Shown: positions 1 through 7,830 of the stretch, piece after piece
How positions within the stretch are numbered: the first letter of the stretch is position 1
Layout of the letters: the number at the start of each line of letters is the position of its first letter
Assembly: GCA_963763365.1 (NCBI GenBank)
Contig: CAVXOE010000012.1
Span: forward strand, 372,001-436,000
DNA: 64,000 nt
Origin: VAZQ01 sp963763365
GTDB lineage: Bacteria > Pseudomonadota > Alphaproteobacteria > Rhizobiales > Xanthobacteraceae
Reading direction: 5' to 3'
The notes under the pieces: model-generated
Databases searched by the model: none
What the model saw: only the letters and a program-made list of their open reading frames with translations
Told to the model about the DNA's origin: nothing
Made by a program: the position numbers and the translations under genes

Positions 1-94
1 CAAGCCCGCGCGCGCCAAACTGCTCGCCCGCTTGTCGGGTGTTGCACTGATCGGCGGCGGGGTCTGGCTCTCGCTCGCCCGCCGGCCGTCCTGA
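1..94 (+). CDS. LysE/RhtB-family exporter, C-terminal end only
   Basis: Only the last 30 codons and the TGA stop are inside the window, read from base 2. The visible tail has a small-residue hydrophobic stretch (LSGVALIGGGVWLSLARR) ending in positive charges. This is how the last transmembrane helix of LysE/RhtB amino-acid exporters usually looks. The family assignment rests on this short tail, so it is tentative. The gene converges on the leftward Bug receptor that ends at 125. Confidence 0.5.
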   Translation, partial: KPARAKLLARLSGVALIGGGVWLSLARRPS

Positions 95-124
95 CGGCAC
101 GGCACTCGACGTCGCCGGGCGTCG

Positions 125-1120
125 CTATTGCGCCTTAAGTCCGAGCGCAGTCACGACCGGCGCCCATTTCGCGATGTCGGTCTTGATCGTGTTGGCAAAA
201 TCCTGCGGCGATCCGCCGAGCGGCTCGTTGCCGACTTTCGCCAAAGCGGACTTGAACTCCGCCGACTTCAAGCCTTCGTTGATCTGGGAATTGAGCTTTT
301 CAATTACCTCGGCCGGTGTGCGGGCAGGGGCCAGGAGTCCGGTCCAACTGGTGGAAACGAACGTCGGAAAGCCGCTCTCCATCATGGTCGGCACGTCGGG
401 CAGTTCGGCGAGGCGGCGTGCGCTGGTGACGGCGAGCGCCTTGAGCTTGCCGGTCTGGATGAGGGGCACCAGCACGCCAGCGCCCTCGAACGTCATCTGC
501 ACCTGACCGCCGACCAGATCGTTGATCGAGGGGCCACCGCCGCGATAGGGCACATGAACGATATCGATCCCCGCCATCGACTTGAACCACTCGCCCATCA
601 GGTGCGGCAGCACACCGATGCCCCCCGACGAGAAGTTCACCTTGCCGGGATTGGCCTTGGCGTAGGCGACCAGATCCTGCACGGTTTTGACCGGCACGGA
701 GGGATGCACCACCAGGATGCTCGTACTTTGCGCGACCAGCACGATTGGAGCGTAGCTCGTCATCGGATCGTAGCCGGCGTTCTTCTGCAGCATGGGCGCG
801 AACACGAGCCCGCTCGCGCTGGAATAGAGCAGGGTGTAGCCGTCGGGCTCGGCTTGCGCGGCCTCCTTCGAGCCAATGGTGTTGCCGGCACCGGGCCGGT
901 TGTCGATCACCACCGGCTGCCCAATGGCCGCGCCGAGATAATTGCCGACCAGCCGCGCCATCACGTCGACCGGACCGCCGGCCGGGGTCGGCACGATGAT
1001 CTTGATCGGCCGCGACGGATATGGCTGTGCGACGCATGGCGCCGTTACGGCTAGCAAGCCCAAACCCGCCACGAGGGCGGTTTGCAGGATTTGCCTTCGA
1101 CACATGCCAGTCGGACGCAT
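125..1120 (-). CDS. TctC/Bug-family tripartite tricarboxylate transporter receptor (1 of 6)
   Basis: Periplasmic solute-binding protein of the Bug/TctC family, 331 aa, the usual size. A signal peptide ending near APCVAQ is followed by the family signature YPSRPIKIIVPTPAGG, then DVMARL and DNRPGAG, and later PDGYTLL. The start at 1120 is chosen because GGGAGAG lies 5 bases upstream; an ATG five codons further in lacks this. Bug proteins deliver carboxylates, or sometimes amides and aromatics, to TctAB membrane pumps, but no tctA or tctB lies in the window. It is the last gene of a leftward group with two paralogues and an ankyrin gene. The ligand is unknown. Confidence 0.9.
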   Translation of the reverse strand: MRPTGMCRRQILQTALVAGLGLLAVTAPCVAQPYPSRPIKIIVPTPAGGPVDVMARLVGNYLGAAIGQPVVIDNRPGAGNTIGSKEAAQAEPDGYTLLYSSASGLVFAPMLQKNAGYDPMTSYAPIVLVAQSTSILVVHPSVPVKTVQDLVAYAKANPGKVNFSSGGIGVLPHLMGEWFKSMAGIDIVHVPYRGGGPSINDLVGGQVQMTFEGAGVLVPLIQTGKLKALAVTSARRLAELPDVPTMMESGFPTFVSTSWTGLLAPARTPAEVIEKLNSQINEGLKSAEFKSALAKVGNEPLGGSPQDFANTIKTDIAKWAPVVTALGLKAQ

Positions 1121-1182
1121 GTCACTCTCCCGGTGCGGTCTTGCAGGCCGCGTTCTAGATCGATGCTCGATCGCAGGGACGT

Positions 1183-2169
1183 TCATTCCGCCTTGACGCC
1201 CGCAAGCTTGGCCATCGCCTGCCATTTCGGGATTTCCTGCACGATGAATGCTCGAAAGTCTTCCGGCGTGCCGGGACGTGCCTCGGCGGCAAGCTTGTGG
1301 AAACGATCCTTGATCTCCGGCGAATTGAGTCCGGCGTTGAGCTCGGCATTGAGCCGCATGACGATGTCGCGCGGCGTGTTGGCGGGCGCCATCAGGCCGG
1401 TCCACGAACCGGCGGTGAAATTGGGCAGGCCGCTTTCGATCATCGTGGAGACGCCGGGAAGCTCGGGCAGCCGTGCCGGCGTCGCGACGCCGAGCGGCTT
1501 CACCTTGCCTTCGTGTACGTGGCCGAAGGTGACCGACGTCGTCTCGATGCCGAGCTGGATCTGATCACCCATCAGATCGGTGATGACGTTCGAAGCGCCG
1601 CGATAGGGCACGATGACGATGTCGGTCTTCGTGAGATCGCGAAACCAGGCCGCGATCATGTGCGGCGGCGCGCCGTTGGGAACACCGAAATTCAGTTTGC
1701 CCGGATTGGCCTTGGCGAGCGCGATCAGCTCGACGACGTTGTTGGCGGGCACCTTCTGACCGGCGATCATCACGTAGGGAACGATCGACAGGAAACCGAT
1801 CGGCGCGAAATCTTTGAGCGGATCGTAGCCGGCATTGTTGTAGAGCGCGGGGCCGATGGCCATCGTGGCGGCGCTGCCGACAAGCAGCGTGTAGCCGTCG
1901 GGATCGGCGGCTGCCGCCGCGCGGCCGGCGAGCGTGCTGCCGGCGCCGGGCCGGTTGTCGATGATCACCTGCTGGCCGAGCGAGGTCGACAGCCGCTGAC
2001 CGATGAGACGCGCCATGACATCGACCGGCCCGCCGGCGGGGAAGGGCACGATCAGCTTGATGGGGCGGGAGGGATACTTGTCCTGCGCGTGCGCGGCGCC
2101 CGAGGCCGTGGCCAAGCCGAGAAGCAGGGCGCAGGCGGCGAGCAGTCGCAACGGTTGCTTGATGATCAT
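1183..2169 (-). CDS. TctC/Bug-family tripartite tricarboxylate transporter receptor (2 of 6)
   Basis: Secreted binding protein of 328 aa. A signal peptide (MIIKQPLRLLAACALLLG, cleavage after AHA) precedes the Bug signature YPSRPIKLIVPFPAGG and the motifs DVMARLIGQ and DNRPGAG. The start at 2169 is supported by AAAGGA seven bases upstream. It lies 62 bases upstream of receptor 1 and 22 bases downstream of the ankyrin gene, consistent with one transcript. It looks like a tandem paralogue of receptors 1 and 3. The ligand cannot be read from the sequence. Confidence 0.9.
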   Translation of the reverse strand: MIIKQPLRLLAACALLLGLATASGAAHAQDKYPSRPIKLIVPFPAGGPVDVMARLIGQRLSTSLGQQVIIDNRPGAGSTLAGRAAAAADPDGYTLLVGSAATMAIGPALYNNAGYDPLKDFAPIGFLSIVPYVMIAGQKVPANNVVELIALAKANPGKLNFGVPNGAPPHMIAAWFRDLTKTDIVIVPYRGASNVITDLMGDQIQLGIETTSVTFGHVHEGKVKPLGVATPARLPELPGVSTMIESGLPNFTAGSWTGLMAPANTPRDIVMRLNAELNAGLNSPEIKDRFHKLAAEARPGTPEDFRAFIVQEIPKWQAMAKLAGVKAE

Positions 2170-2191
2170 ATCGATCCTTTCGGGAATACGG

Positions 2192-2884
2192 TCAGTGTCC
2201 GCCGGCGCGTTCCAGGATGCGCGCGATCTGCGAATAGCCGCGCGCACGGGCGTGGCCGAGCGCGGTCGTACGATTGCGGTCCGCGATGTTGACGTCGGCG
2301 CCGGCCTGCACCAGCGCTTCCACCGTCGCGGTATGGTTCGCACCGCCATTGCCCAGCACGACGGCCTCGATCAGCGCGGTCCAGCCGAGATTGTTGACGT
2401 GATTGAGCGGCGCCTTGGCGGCAATCAGCATGCGCACCACCTCCACGTGCCCGAGGTGCGCGGCGGCGATCAGCGCCGTGCCGTCATAAGGGCTGGTGAT
2501 GGCGCGGGCATTGCCGCCGCCTTCAAGCGCGATCTTCAGCATCTCGATGTCGTTGTCGACCGCCGCGATGGTGACGATGTCGTAGCGCTGGGCATCGAGA
2601 GCGTTCGGATTGGCGCCGAGACGGAGCAGCGCGCGCGCCGCCGCGTGTTGATGCCGGAAGACCGCGACATGCAACGGCGTGCGGCTGTTGCTGTCCTGCA
2701 GATCGGGCTTCTCGCCCGCCGCGATCAGCTTCTCGATTTCGGCCACGTCGCCACGCGCGGCCGCATCATGCAGACCGGCATAGACGCGCAGTTCCCGCTC
2801 GGTCGGCGGATTCTGCGCGTGCCCCATGGTCGCACCGCCGAGCGACACAATTGCCAGGATGACGGAGATCGCGAAATTCTTCAT
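2192..2884 (-). CDS. secreted ankyrin-repeat protein
   Basis: 230 aa with a clear Sec signal peptide (MKNFAISVILAIVSLGGATM, cleavage after GHA) followed by about six ankyrin repeats. These are visible as recurring TPLH / TALI / TALG turns and ADVN / GANPN loops. The start at 2884 gives the cleanest signal peptide; an in-frame ATG at 2899 is also possible and neither has a strong ribosome site. Ankyrin repeats bind proteins, so a periplasmic scaffold or inhibitor role is plausible. It sits between Bug receptor genes 2 and 3 in the same orientation with short gaps, which suggests co-expression. No catalytic domain is seen. Confidence 0.85.
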   Translation of the reverse strand: MKNFAISVILAIVSLGGATMGHAQNPPTERELRVYAGLHDAAARGDVAEIEKLIAAGEKPDLQDSNSRTPLHVAVFRHQHAAARALLRLGANPNALDAQRYDIVTIAAVDNDIEMLKIALEGGGNARAITSPYDGTALIAAAHLGHVEVVRMLIAAKAPLNHVNNLGWTALIEAVVLGNGGANHTATVEALVQAGADVNIADRNRTTALGHARARGYSQIARILERAGGH

Positions 2885-2934
2885 CGTCAAGCCATTCAAG
2901 CCGTGCCGTCAGGCGGCGTCCATGCGACCGTTCG

Positions 2935-3921
2935 TCAATCGAGCTTCACGCCGGCCGATTTGATGATCGCTCCCCACTTCTTGGTCTCTTCCACAATGAA
3001 GGCCGCGAAATCCTCGGGCGAGCCCGACCGGTTTTCGGCGCCGAATTTGGCAAGGCTCGAAGTCATTTCGGGCGAATTCAAGCCCTGGTTGATCGCGGCG
3101 TTGAGCTTGTCCACGATCGCCGCCGGTGTCCTGGCCGGGGCCAGGATGCCGGTCCAGGAGTAGGACGTGAAGCCGTCGATCCCACTCTCGATCATCGTCG
3201 GCACATCCGGCAGCAATGGACTGCGTGTTGTACCGGTGACGCCGATCGCCCGCACCTTGCCGTCGTGAACATGCGAGACCAGCACCGAGGTTGGCTCGAA
3301 CGTCATGTCGACCTGGCCGGCGAGAATATCGGTGACGGCGGTCGCAGCGCCCTTGTAGGGGATCATGACGAAATCGACGCCGGTCTTCACGCGGAACAGC
3401 TCGCCGGTGAGATGCGCCAATGTTCCGACCGGCGTGCCGAAATTCAATTTGCGCGGATGGGCGAGCCCATAGCGGGTGAGCTCCCGCGGCGTGCTAGCCG
3501 GGATGCTCGGCGCGACGACCAGCGCGAATGGCGTGCTCGCGAGCAGCGCCACCGGCACGAAGTCTCGGAGCGGTTCGTAACCGACGGTGCGGGAGAGCAG
3601 GGGACCGGTCACCATCGTGGTGACGCTGCCGACCAGCAGCGTATGGCCGTCGGGCTCGGCGGCCGCCGCAATGCGCGTGCCGATTGCGCCGCTTGCGCCC
3701 GCGCGATTGTCCACGATCACCTGCTGCCCGAGTGCCGACGACAGCCAGTGCGCCATCAGCCGCCCCATGACGTCGATCGGTCCGCCCGCCGCGAACGGCA
3801 CGATCAGCTTGACCGGCTTGCTGGGATAGGGCTGCGCCGCCGCAGGGGTCGCAAGCAGGACGCTCACAACAAGACCGATGGCTGCGCCCGCGGCCCTGGT
3901 GGCGCGATTTGGAGGAAGCAT
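2935..3921 (-). CDS. TctC/Bug-family tripartite tricarboxylate transporter receptor (3 of 6)
   Basis: 328 aa. Signal peptide with an Ala/Val-rich core ending at TPAAAQ, then the Bug signature YPSKPVKLIVPFAAGG, DVMGRLM and VDNRAGAS. The start at 3921 is backed by AAGGA seven bases upstream. It is the first gene of the leftward group 3921-125, so the group's promoter should lie in the 83 bases between here and the divergent coaD. Similar in length and motif order to receptors 1 and 2, consistent with local duplication. Substrate unknown. Confidence 0.9.
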   Translation of the reverse strand: MLPPNRATRAAGAAIGLVVSVLLATPAAAQPYPSKPVKLIVPFAAGGPIDVMGRLMAHWLSSALGQQVIVDNRAGASGAIGTRIAAAAEPDGHTLLVGSVTTMVTGPLLSRTVGYEPLRDFVPVALLASTPFALVVAPSIPASTPRELTRYGLAHPRKLNFGTPVGTLAHLTGELFRVKTGVDFVMIPYKGAATAVTDILAGQVDMTFEPTSVLVSHVHDGKVRAIGVTGTTRSPLLPDVPTMIESGIDGFTSYSWTGILAPARTPAAIVDKLNAAINQGLNSPEMTSSLAKFGAENRSGSPEDFAAFIVEETKKWGAIIKSAGVKLD

Positions 3922-4004
3922 TGTCGTCCTTGCGGTGGGTTTCGTCCCTGAACTTGATCCTAGCAGGTCTTGCGGTCCGCCAAAGCGCGGGGTAGACCGC
4001 CGCG

Positions 4005-4532
4005 ATGCCGCGAACAGCGCTATTCCCGGGGTCGTTCGACCCCGTCACCAACGGCCATCTCGACCTGGTGCGGCAAGCCGCCGGGCTCGCCGACCGTCTC
4101 GTCATTGCGATCGGCACGCACCCTGGCAAGGCGCCGTTGTTCAGTACCGAGGAGCGACTTGCGCTGCTGCAGGAGACCTGCGCACCGGTCGCGCGCGCGG
4201 CCGGCTGCGAGCTCGTCTGCACCACGTTTTCGGACCTGGTCGTAACGGCGGCGCAGCGTGCCGGCGCGACGATTTTGATCCGCGGACTGCGCAGCGGTTC
4301 AGACTTCGATTACGAAATGGAAATGGCGGGCATGAACGGCGCCATGGCGCCCGGCGTGCAGACGGTGTTTCTGCCGGCGTCCCCACCGGTTCGCCCGATC
4401 ACCGCCACACTGGTGCGGCAGATCGCATCGATGGGCGGCGACGTGAGGCCGTTCGTCCCAGCGCTCGTCGTCGAGCGCCTGAAGGCAAAGTTCGCCGGCA
4501 AGATTGACCCGAAGACAACCGGCCAGAAATAA
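4005..4532 (+). CDS. coaD: phosphopantetheine adenylyltransferase
   Basis: 175 aa. Catalyses the fourth step of coenzyme A synthesis, 4'-phosphopantetheine + ATP to dephospho-CoA, in the cytosol. The N-terminal nucleotidyltransferase motif is FPGSFDPVTNGHLDLV, containing the (T/S)xGH signature as TNGH. The conserved RGLRSGSDFDYEMEMAGMN segment follows at about residues 93-111, and a short basic tail ends the protein. It is slightly longer than the typical 160 aa through the C-terminal extension. It heads a rightward run with two PPIase genes, the order seen in Bradyrhizobium-type genomes. It is divergent from Bug receptor 3. Confidence 0.97.
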   Translation: MPRTALFPGSFDPVTNGHLDLVRQAAGLADRLVIAIGTHPGKAPLFSTEERLALLQETCAPVARAAGCELVCTTFSDLVVTAAQRAGATILIRGLRSGSDFDYEMEMAGMNGAMAPGVQTVFLPASPPVRPITATLVRQIASMGGDVRPFVPALVVERLKAKFAGKIDPKTTGQK

Positions 4533-4553
4533 GAACGATTTGAAGGAGTCCCC

Positions 4554-5114
4554 ATGACCCGCGTGATGTTCCGTGTGTTCGCCCTTGTTGCCGCGCTGGC
4601 CTGCGCGGCACCCGCCCTGGCGCAGGCGCCAAAGCTCCCGGCCGGTGTCGACCCGCAGAACGCGCTATTGATCGATACCAAGCACGGACGGATCGTCATC
4701 AAGCTGCGGCCCGATCTCGCGCCCAAGCACGCCGAGCGCCTCAAGCAGCTCGCGCGCGAAGGCTATTACAACAACGTGCCGTTCCACCGCGTGATCACGG
4801 GTTTCATGGCGCAGACCGGCGACGGTGCGCGCGGCGACGGTACCGGCGGTTCGAAGTATCCCAATCTGCAGTCGGAATTCACCAGCACGCCGTTCAAGCG
4901 CGGCGTCGTCGGCATGGCCCGCTCCAACGATCCGAACTCGGCGAACAGCCAGTTCTTCATCATGTACGACGACGGCGCCTTCCTGAACGGCAAGTACACC
5001 GTCGTGGGCGAGGTCGTGTCCGGGATGGACGCGGTCGACAAGATCAAGAAGGGCGAACCCGTCCCCGATCCCGACCGCATGCTCAAGGTGCAGGTTGCCG
5101 CCGACGCCAAGTGA
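4554..5114 (+). CDS. periplasmic cyclophilin-type peptidyl-prolyl cis-trans isomerase
   Basis: 186 aa. Sec signal peptide (first ~25 residues, cleavage after PALA) followed by a cyclophilin domain. The core motifs FHRVITGFMAQTGD and NSQFFIMYDD contain the catalytic Arg and the Gln/Phe pocket residues. It assists folding of exported proteins by isomerising X-Pro bonds. AAGGAG lies seven bases before the start. It is 21 bases after coaD and is paired with the cytosolic paralogue at 5748, separated by one small secreted protein. Confidence 0.95.
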   Translation: MTRVMFRVFALVAALACAAPALAQAPKLPAGVDPQNALLIDTKHGRIVIKLRPDLAPKHAERLKQLAREGYYNNVPFHRVITGFMAQTGDGARGDGTGGSKYPNLQSEFTSTPFKRGVVGMARSNDPNSANSQFFIMYDDGAFLNGKYTVVGEVVSGMDAVDKIKKGEPVPDPDRMLKVQVAADAK

Positions 5115-5136
5115 TGGGAACAAGTGACGGGAGTCG

Positions 5137-5751
5137 ATGCGAACCTACGGTCAGATCATCGCAATGACCGCGCTCGCCATAGGCGCGATCATGGGCGCGA
5201 TCACGCTGCCAGCCGATCCGGCGGCCGCGTTTTGCAGCGTGTTCGATCGCCACCCCTGCGCGCCGACGGCGTGCAGCGTCTTCCGCCACCGTCCTTGCAC
5301 CCCGCATTACGATTACTGGATCGGACAGGATTTGAGATTGACGCTTGTGAGCGGGCCGGACGACAAGACCGGCACGTCGCCTCCCGCGGCGGCCGATGCA
5401 GATGCGCATACGCCGGACCACAAGCTTCACTCGCTGCGTGAAATGTTCGCGGCCTTGCGGGCCTGCTGGGCTCCACCTCCGAAGGAGACCGCGCGGCTTG
5501 GGATGCAGATGTCGGTGCGTTTCGCGTTCAAGCGGTCGGGTGAAATCCTCGCTGAGCCGCGCGTGACGTATGCCAGTCCGGATGCACCGCCGGACGTACG
5601 GGAAACGTATCATCACGCAATCACGGCGGCGCTTGCGCGCTGTACTCCGCTTCCCTTCAGCGACGGACTAAGCGGCGCCGTCGCTGGCCGTCCCATCGCC
5701 ATCCGATTCGTCGACAACCGTACTGTGGAAGGACACGCAGCAGAGCCATGA
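5137..5751 (+). CDS. secreted protein with TolA/TonB-C-like domain
   Basis: 204 aa. An N-terminal signal peptide (cleavage near DPAAAF) is followed by a Cys-rich stretch (FCSVFDRHPCAPTACSVFRH), a linker, and a C-terminal domain. That domain has an ACWAPP motif, an alternating hydrophobic strand MSVRFAFKRSGEI, and a second Cys in AALARCTPLPF. This pattern resembles the C-terminal domain of alphaproteobacterial TolA proteins, but no TolA transmembrane anchor or long helix is present. The stop overlaps the next gene's start as ATGA, so it is probably translationally coupled to ppiB. The function is unknown; the domain call is by pattern only. Confidence 0.75.
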   Translation: MRTYGQIIAMTALAIGAIMGAITLPADPAAAFCSVFDRHPCAPTACSVFRHRPCTPHYDYWIGQDLRLTLVSGPDDKTGTSPPAAADADAHTPDHKLHSLREMFAALRACWAPPPKETARLGMQMSVRFAFKRSGEILAEPRVTYASPDAPPDVRETYHHAITAALARCTPLPFSDGLSGAVAGRPIAIRFVDNRTVEGHAAEP

Positions 5752-6215
5752 CCGAAGCAACCGAAAACACCATGATCCTCGATACCACCAAGGGCAAAGT
5801 GGTGATCGAGATGCGGCCCGACCTCGCGCCCGGCCACGTCGCACGCATCAAGGAACTCGTGCGCGAAGGCTTCTACGACGGCATCGTGTTCCATCGCGTC
5901 ATCGACGGCTTCATGGCGCAGACCGGCTGCCCGCAAGGCACCGGCACGGGCGGGTCGGGTAAGAAGCTCAAGGCCGAGTTCTCCAAGGAGAAACACGTGC
6001 GCGGCACGGCCTCCATGGCGCGCGCGCAGAACCCGGATTCCGGCGATAGCCAGTTCTTCATCTGCTTCGACGATGCGTCATTCCTCAACGGCCAATACAC
6101 CGTCTGGGGCAAGGTCACCGAGGGCATGGAGAACGTCGACAAGATCAAGCGCGGCGAGCCGGTCGCCAATCCGGATAAGATCATCTCGGCGAAGATGGCG
6201 GCGGATGCGGGCTGA
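5748..6215 (+). CDS. ppiB: cytosolic cyclophilin-type peptidyl-prolyl cis-trans isomerase
   Basis: 155 aa without a signal peptide, so cytosolic. The cyclophilin motifs FHRVIDGFMAQTGCPQG and GDSQFFICFDD are intact, including the catalytic Arg of FHR. The domain is close in sequence to the secreted cyclophilin at 4554, indicating an old duplication with different targeting. Its start overlaps the stop of the preceding gene by 4 bases. It converges on the small gene ending at 6230, with only 14 bases between the stops. Confidence 0.95.
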   Translation: MTEATENTMILDTTKGKVVIEMRPDLAPGHVARIKELVREGFYDGIVFHRVIDGFMAQTGCPQGTGTGGSGKKLKAEFSKEKHVRGTASMARAQNPDSGDSQFFICFDDASFLNGQYTVWGKVTEGMENVDKIKRGEPVANPDKIISAKMAADAG

Positions 6216-6229
6216 TCTCCGCCTGTGAT

Positions 6230-6442
6230 CTAGAGGGCGAAGGCCCGCCGCTGGTCGCGCTCCGGCTTGTTCTCGCGCACCCAGGCTTCCTGAGCGAACC
6301 ACTCGTGCTCGGTCTGGCAGGACGGGCAGTAGACGCGCGCGAAGAAGACCGGCATGGCGCGAAAGCTCTCGCGGTCGGAGACCATGCCGGTTGCGATGTC
6401 CCGACCTGTTCGCGGGCATCTGACCATGACAGCACCCATCAT
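6230..6442 (-). CDS. small zinc-ribbon-like protein
   Basis: 70 aa. It contains VRCPRTGRDIATG near the N terminus and a VYCPSC knuckle about 30 residues later, so up to three cysteines could bind metal. The start at 6442 is chosen for the strong AGGAGAAC just before the ATG. An upstream extension to 6592 would add a low-complexity tail with no ribosome site. Small proteins of this pattern are common as hypotheticals in Bradyrhizobium relatives; the function is not known. A strong hairpin lies 20-45 bases upstream of the start. Confidence 0.75.
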   Translation of the reverse strand: MMGAVMVRCPRTGRDIATGMVSDRESFRAMPVFFARVYCPSCQTEHEWFAQEAWVRENKPERDQRRAFAL

Positions 6443-6731
6443 GTTCTCCTGTCTGATTCTTGAGGGGAGACTTGTTTGTCTCCCTTCGACACTTCGCGGT
6501 TCATGTCCACCGCCGTTCATTAAGGCCAGGATACGAACACAATTTGACGCCTTGGCGACGATCTCGCGATCAGCGTGCATGCGCGGATTCACAAATTATT
6601 GACTCTGGAAATGTTGCAATGCGGAACATGCGATTTGTCCGTGCGTTGCAAGGCCTTTCTCACGCAGACGCCGGCCGGGCAACGCGCAGATGATGTGATG
6701 ACGTCACGTGCATGCCTCGTTATGAAGGTGC
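6443..6731. other. intergenic region between divergent small gene and queA
   Basis: 289 bases without a convincing gene. It must hold the promoters for the leftward zinc-ribbon gene and for queA-tgt. Apart from the inverted repeat at 6462-6487 and a TTGACT hexamer at 6599 (no good -10 partner at 17 bases), no clear element was seen. Confidence 0.4.
6462..6487. promoter_or_regulatory. inverted repeat upstream of small zinc-ribbon gene
   Basis: A 7-bp perfect inverted repeat GGGAGAC / GTCTCCC with a 6-base loop (6465-6484), extendable by three pairs including one G-U. On the minus strand it would form a hairpin in the leader of the gene starting at 6442, about 20 bases before the start. There is no downstream U run, so it does not look like a factor-independent terminator. 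It could be an operator or an RNA leader element; the role is inferred only from position. Confidence 0.4.
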
Positions 6732-7815
6732 ATGCTTACCGACCTGTTTGATTTCGAGCTGCCGCCGGAGCGAATCGCATTGCGGCCGGTAGCGCCGCGG
6801 GATGCGGCTCGGCTGCTGGTCGTGCGACCCGGCATGGTGCCGGAACTCGACGATCGGTCGGTACGCGACCTCCCGGATCTGTTGAGTCCAGGCGATGCAC
6901 TCGTCGTCAATGACAGCAAGGTGATACCCGCGCGGCTCAACGGCCGGCGCATCGGACGCGGCAGCGAGCCGGCAATCGAGGCCACGCTGCACCGGCGCCT
7001 CGACGGATCACGCTGGCGCGCCTTCGTGAAGCCGGCGAAGCGGCTTACGGTAGGCGACGTCGTGCGGTTCGGCGACGAGGGCAGGGTGTGCTTCCTCGGG
7101 CAACTCGATGCCACCGTGGAGGCGAAGGGCGAGGGCGGCGAGGTGACGCTCGCCTTCGCGTTCCACGGGCCTGTGCTCGACCAGGCGGTTGAAGAGCGCG
7201 GCGACATGCCGCTGCCGCCATATATCGCGGCCCGGCGCGCGCCGGATGAACGCGACCGTGCTGACTACCAAACCATGTTTGCGCACGCGGATGGATCGGT
7301 GGCAGCGCCGACCGCGGGGCTGCATTTCACCGATGCGCTCCTGCGGCGGCTCACGGAGCGCGGCGTCACGCTGCACAAGGTCACGCTACATGTGGGGGCG
7401 GGCACGTTCCTGCCGGTCAAGAGCGAGGACACGACGCGGCCATCGAATGCACGCCGAATCCGGAAGCGTGAGCGAGGAGGTGGCGGCCGCGCTCAACGCG
7501 GCGCGCCGCGCAGGCGGCCGCATCGTCGCGGTCGGCTCGACCGCGCTGCGCATCCTGGAGAGCGCAAGCGACGAGGGAGGCGTCATCCAGCCGTTTGCCG
7601 GCGAAACCGCGTTGTTTATCACGCCCGGCTATCGTTTCCGCGCCGCCGACGTGATGATGACGAACTTCCACCTGCCGCGCTCCACGCTGTTCATGCTGGT
7701 CGCGGCGTTCTGCGGCCTCGATGTGATGCGCCGTGCCTATGCGCACGCGATCGAAACGGACTACCGCTTCTATTCATACGGCGACGCGTGCTTGCTGTTT
7801 CGCGCGCAGTCCTGA
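6732..7815 (+). pseudogene. queA: queA, tRNA preQ1-34 S-adenosylmethionine ribosyltransferase-isomerase, frameshifted
   Basis: QueA transfers the ribosyl part of SAM to preQ1 in tRNA to make epoxyqueuosine. The first frame encodes the conserved N-terminal and central part up to VGAGTFLPVKSEDTT. The rest (HRMHAESGSVSEEVAAALN ... TNFHLPRSTLFML ... YSYGDACLLF) is in the +1 frame. The switch lies at 7437-7440, where four bases stand where one codon is expected; removing one base restores a 360-aa protein of normal length. Both halves are well conserved, so this is probably a sequence error or a very recent mutation. AAGGTG precedes the start. It is directly followed by tgt of the same pathway. 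Confidence 0.9.
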
Positions 7816-7830
7816 TACGACCGAGCCGAC

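Noticed and set aside
7437..7440. Programmed ribosomal frameshift in queA
   Set aside because: No slippery heptamer or downstream pseudoknot seen, queA is not known to use one, and many unrelated genes here show the same +1 pattern.
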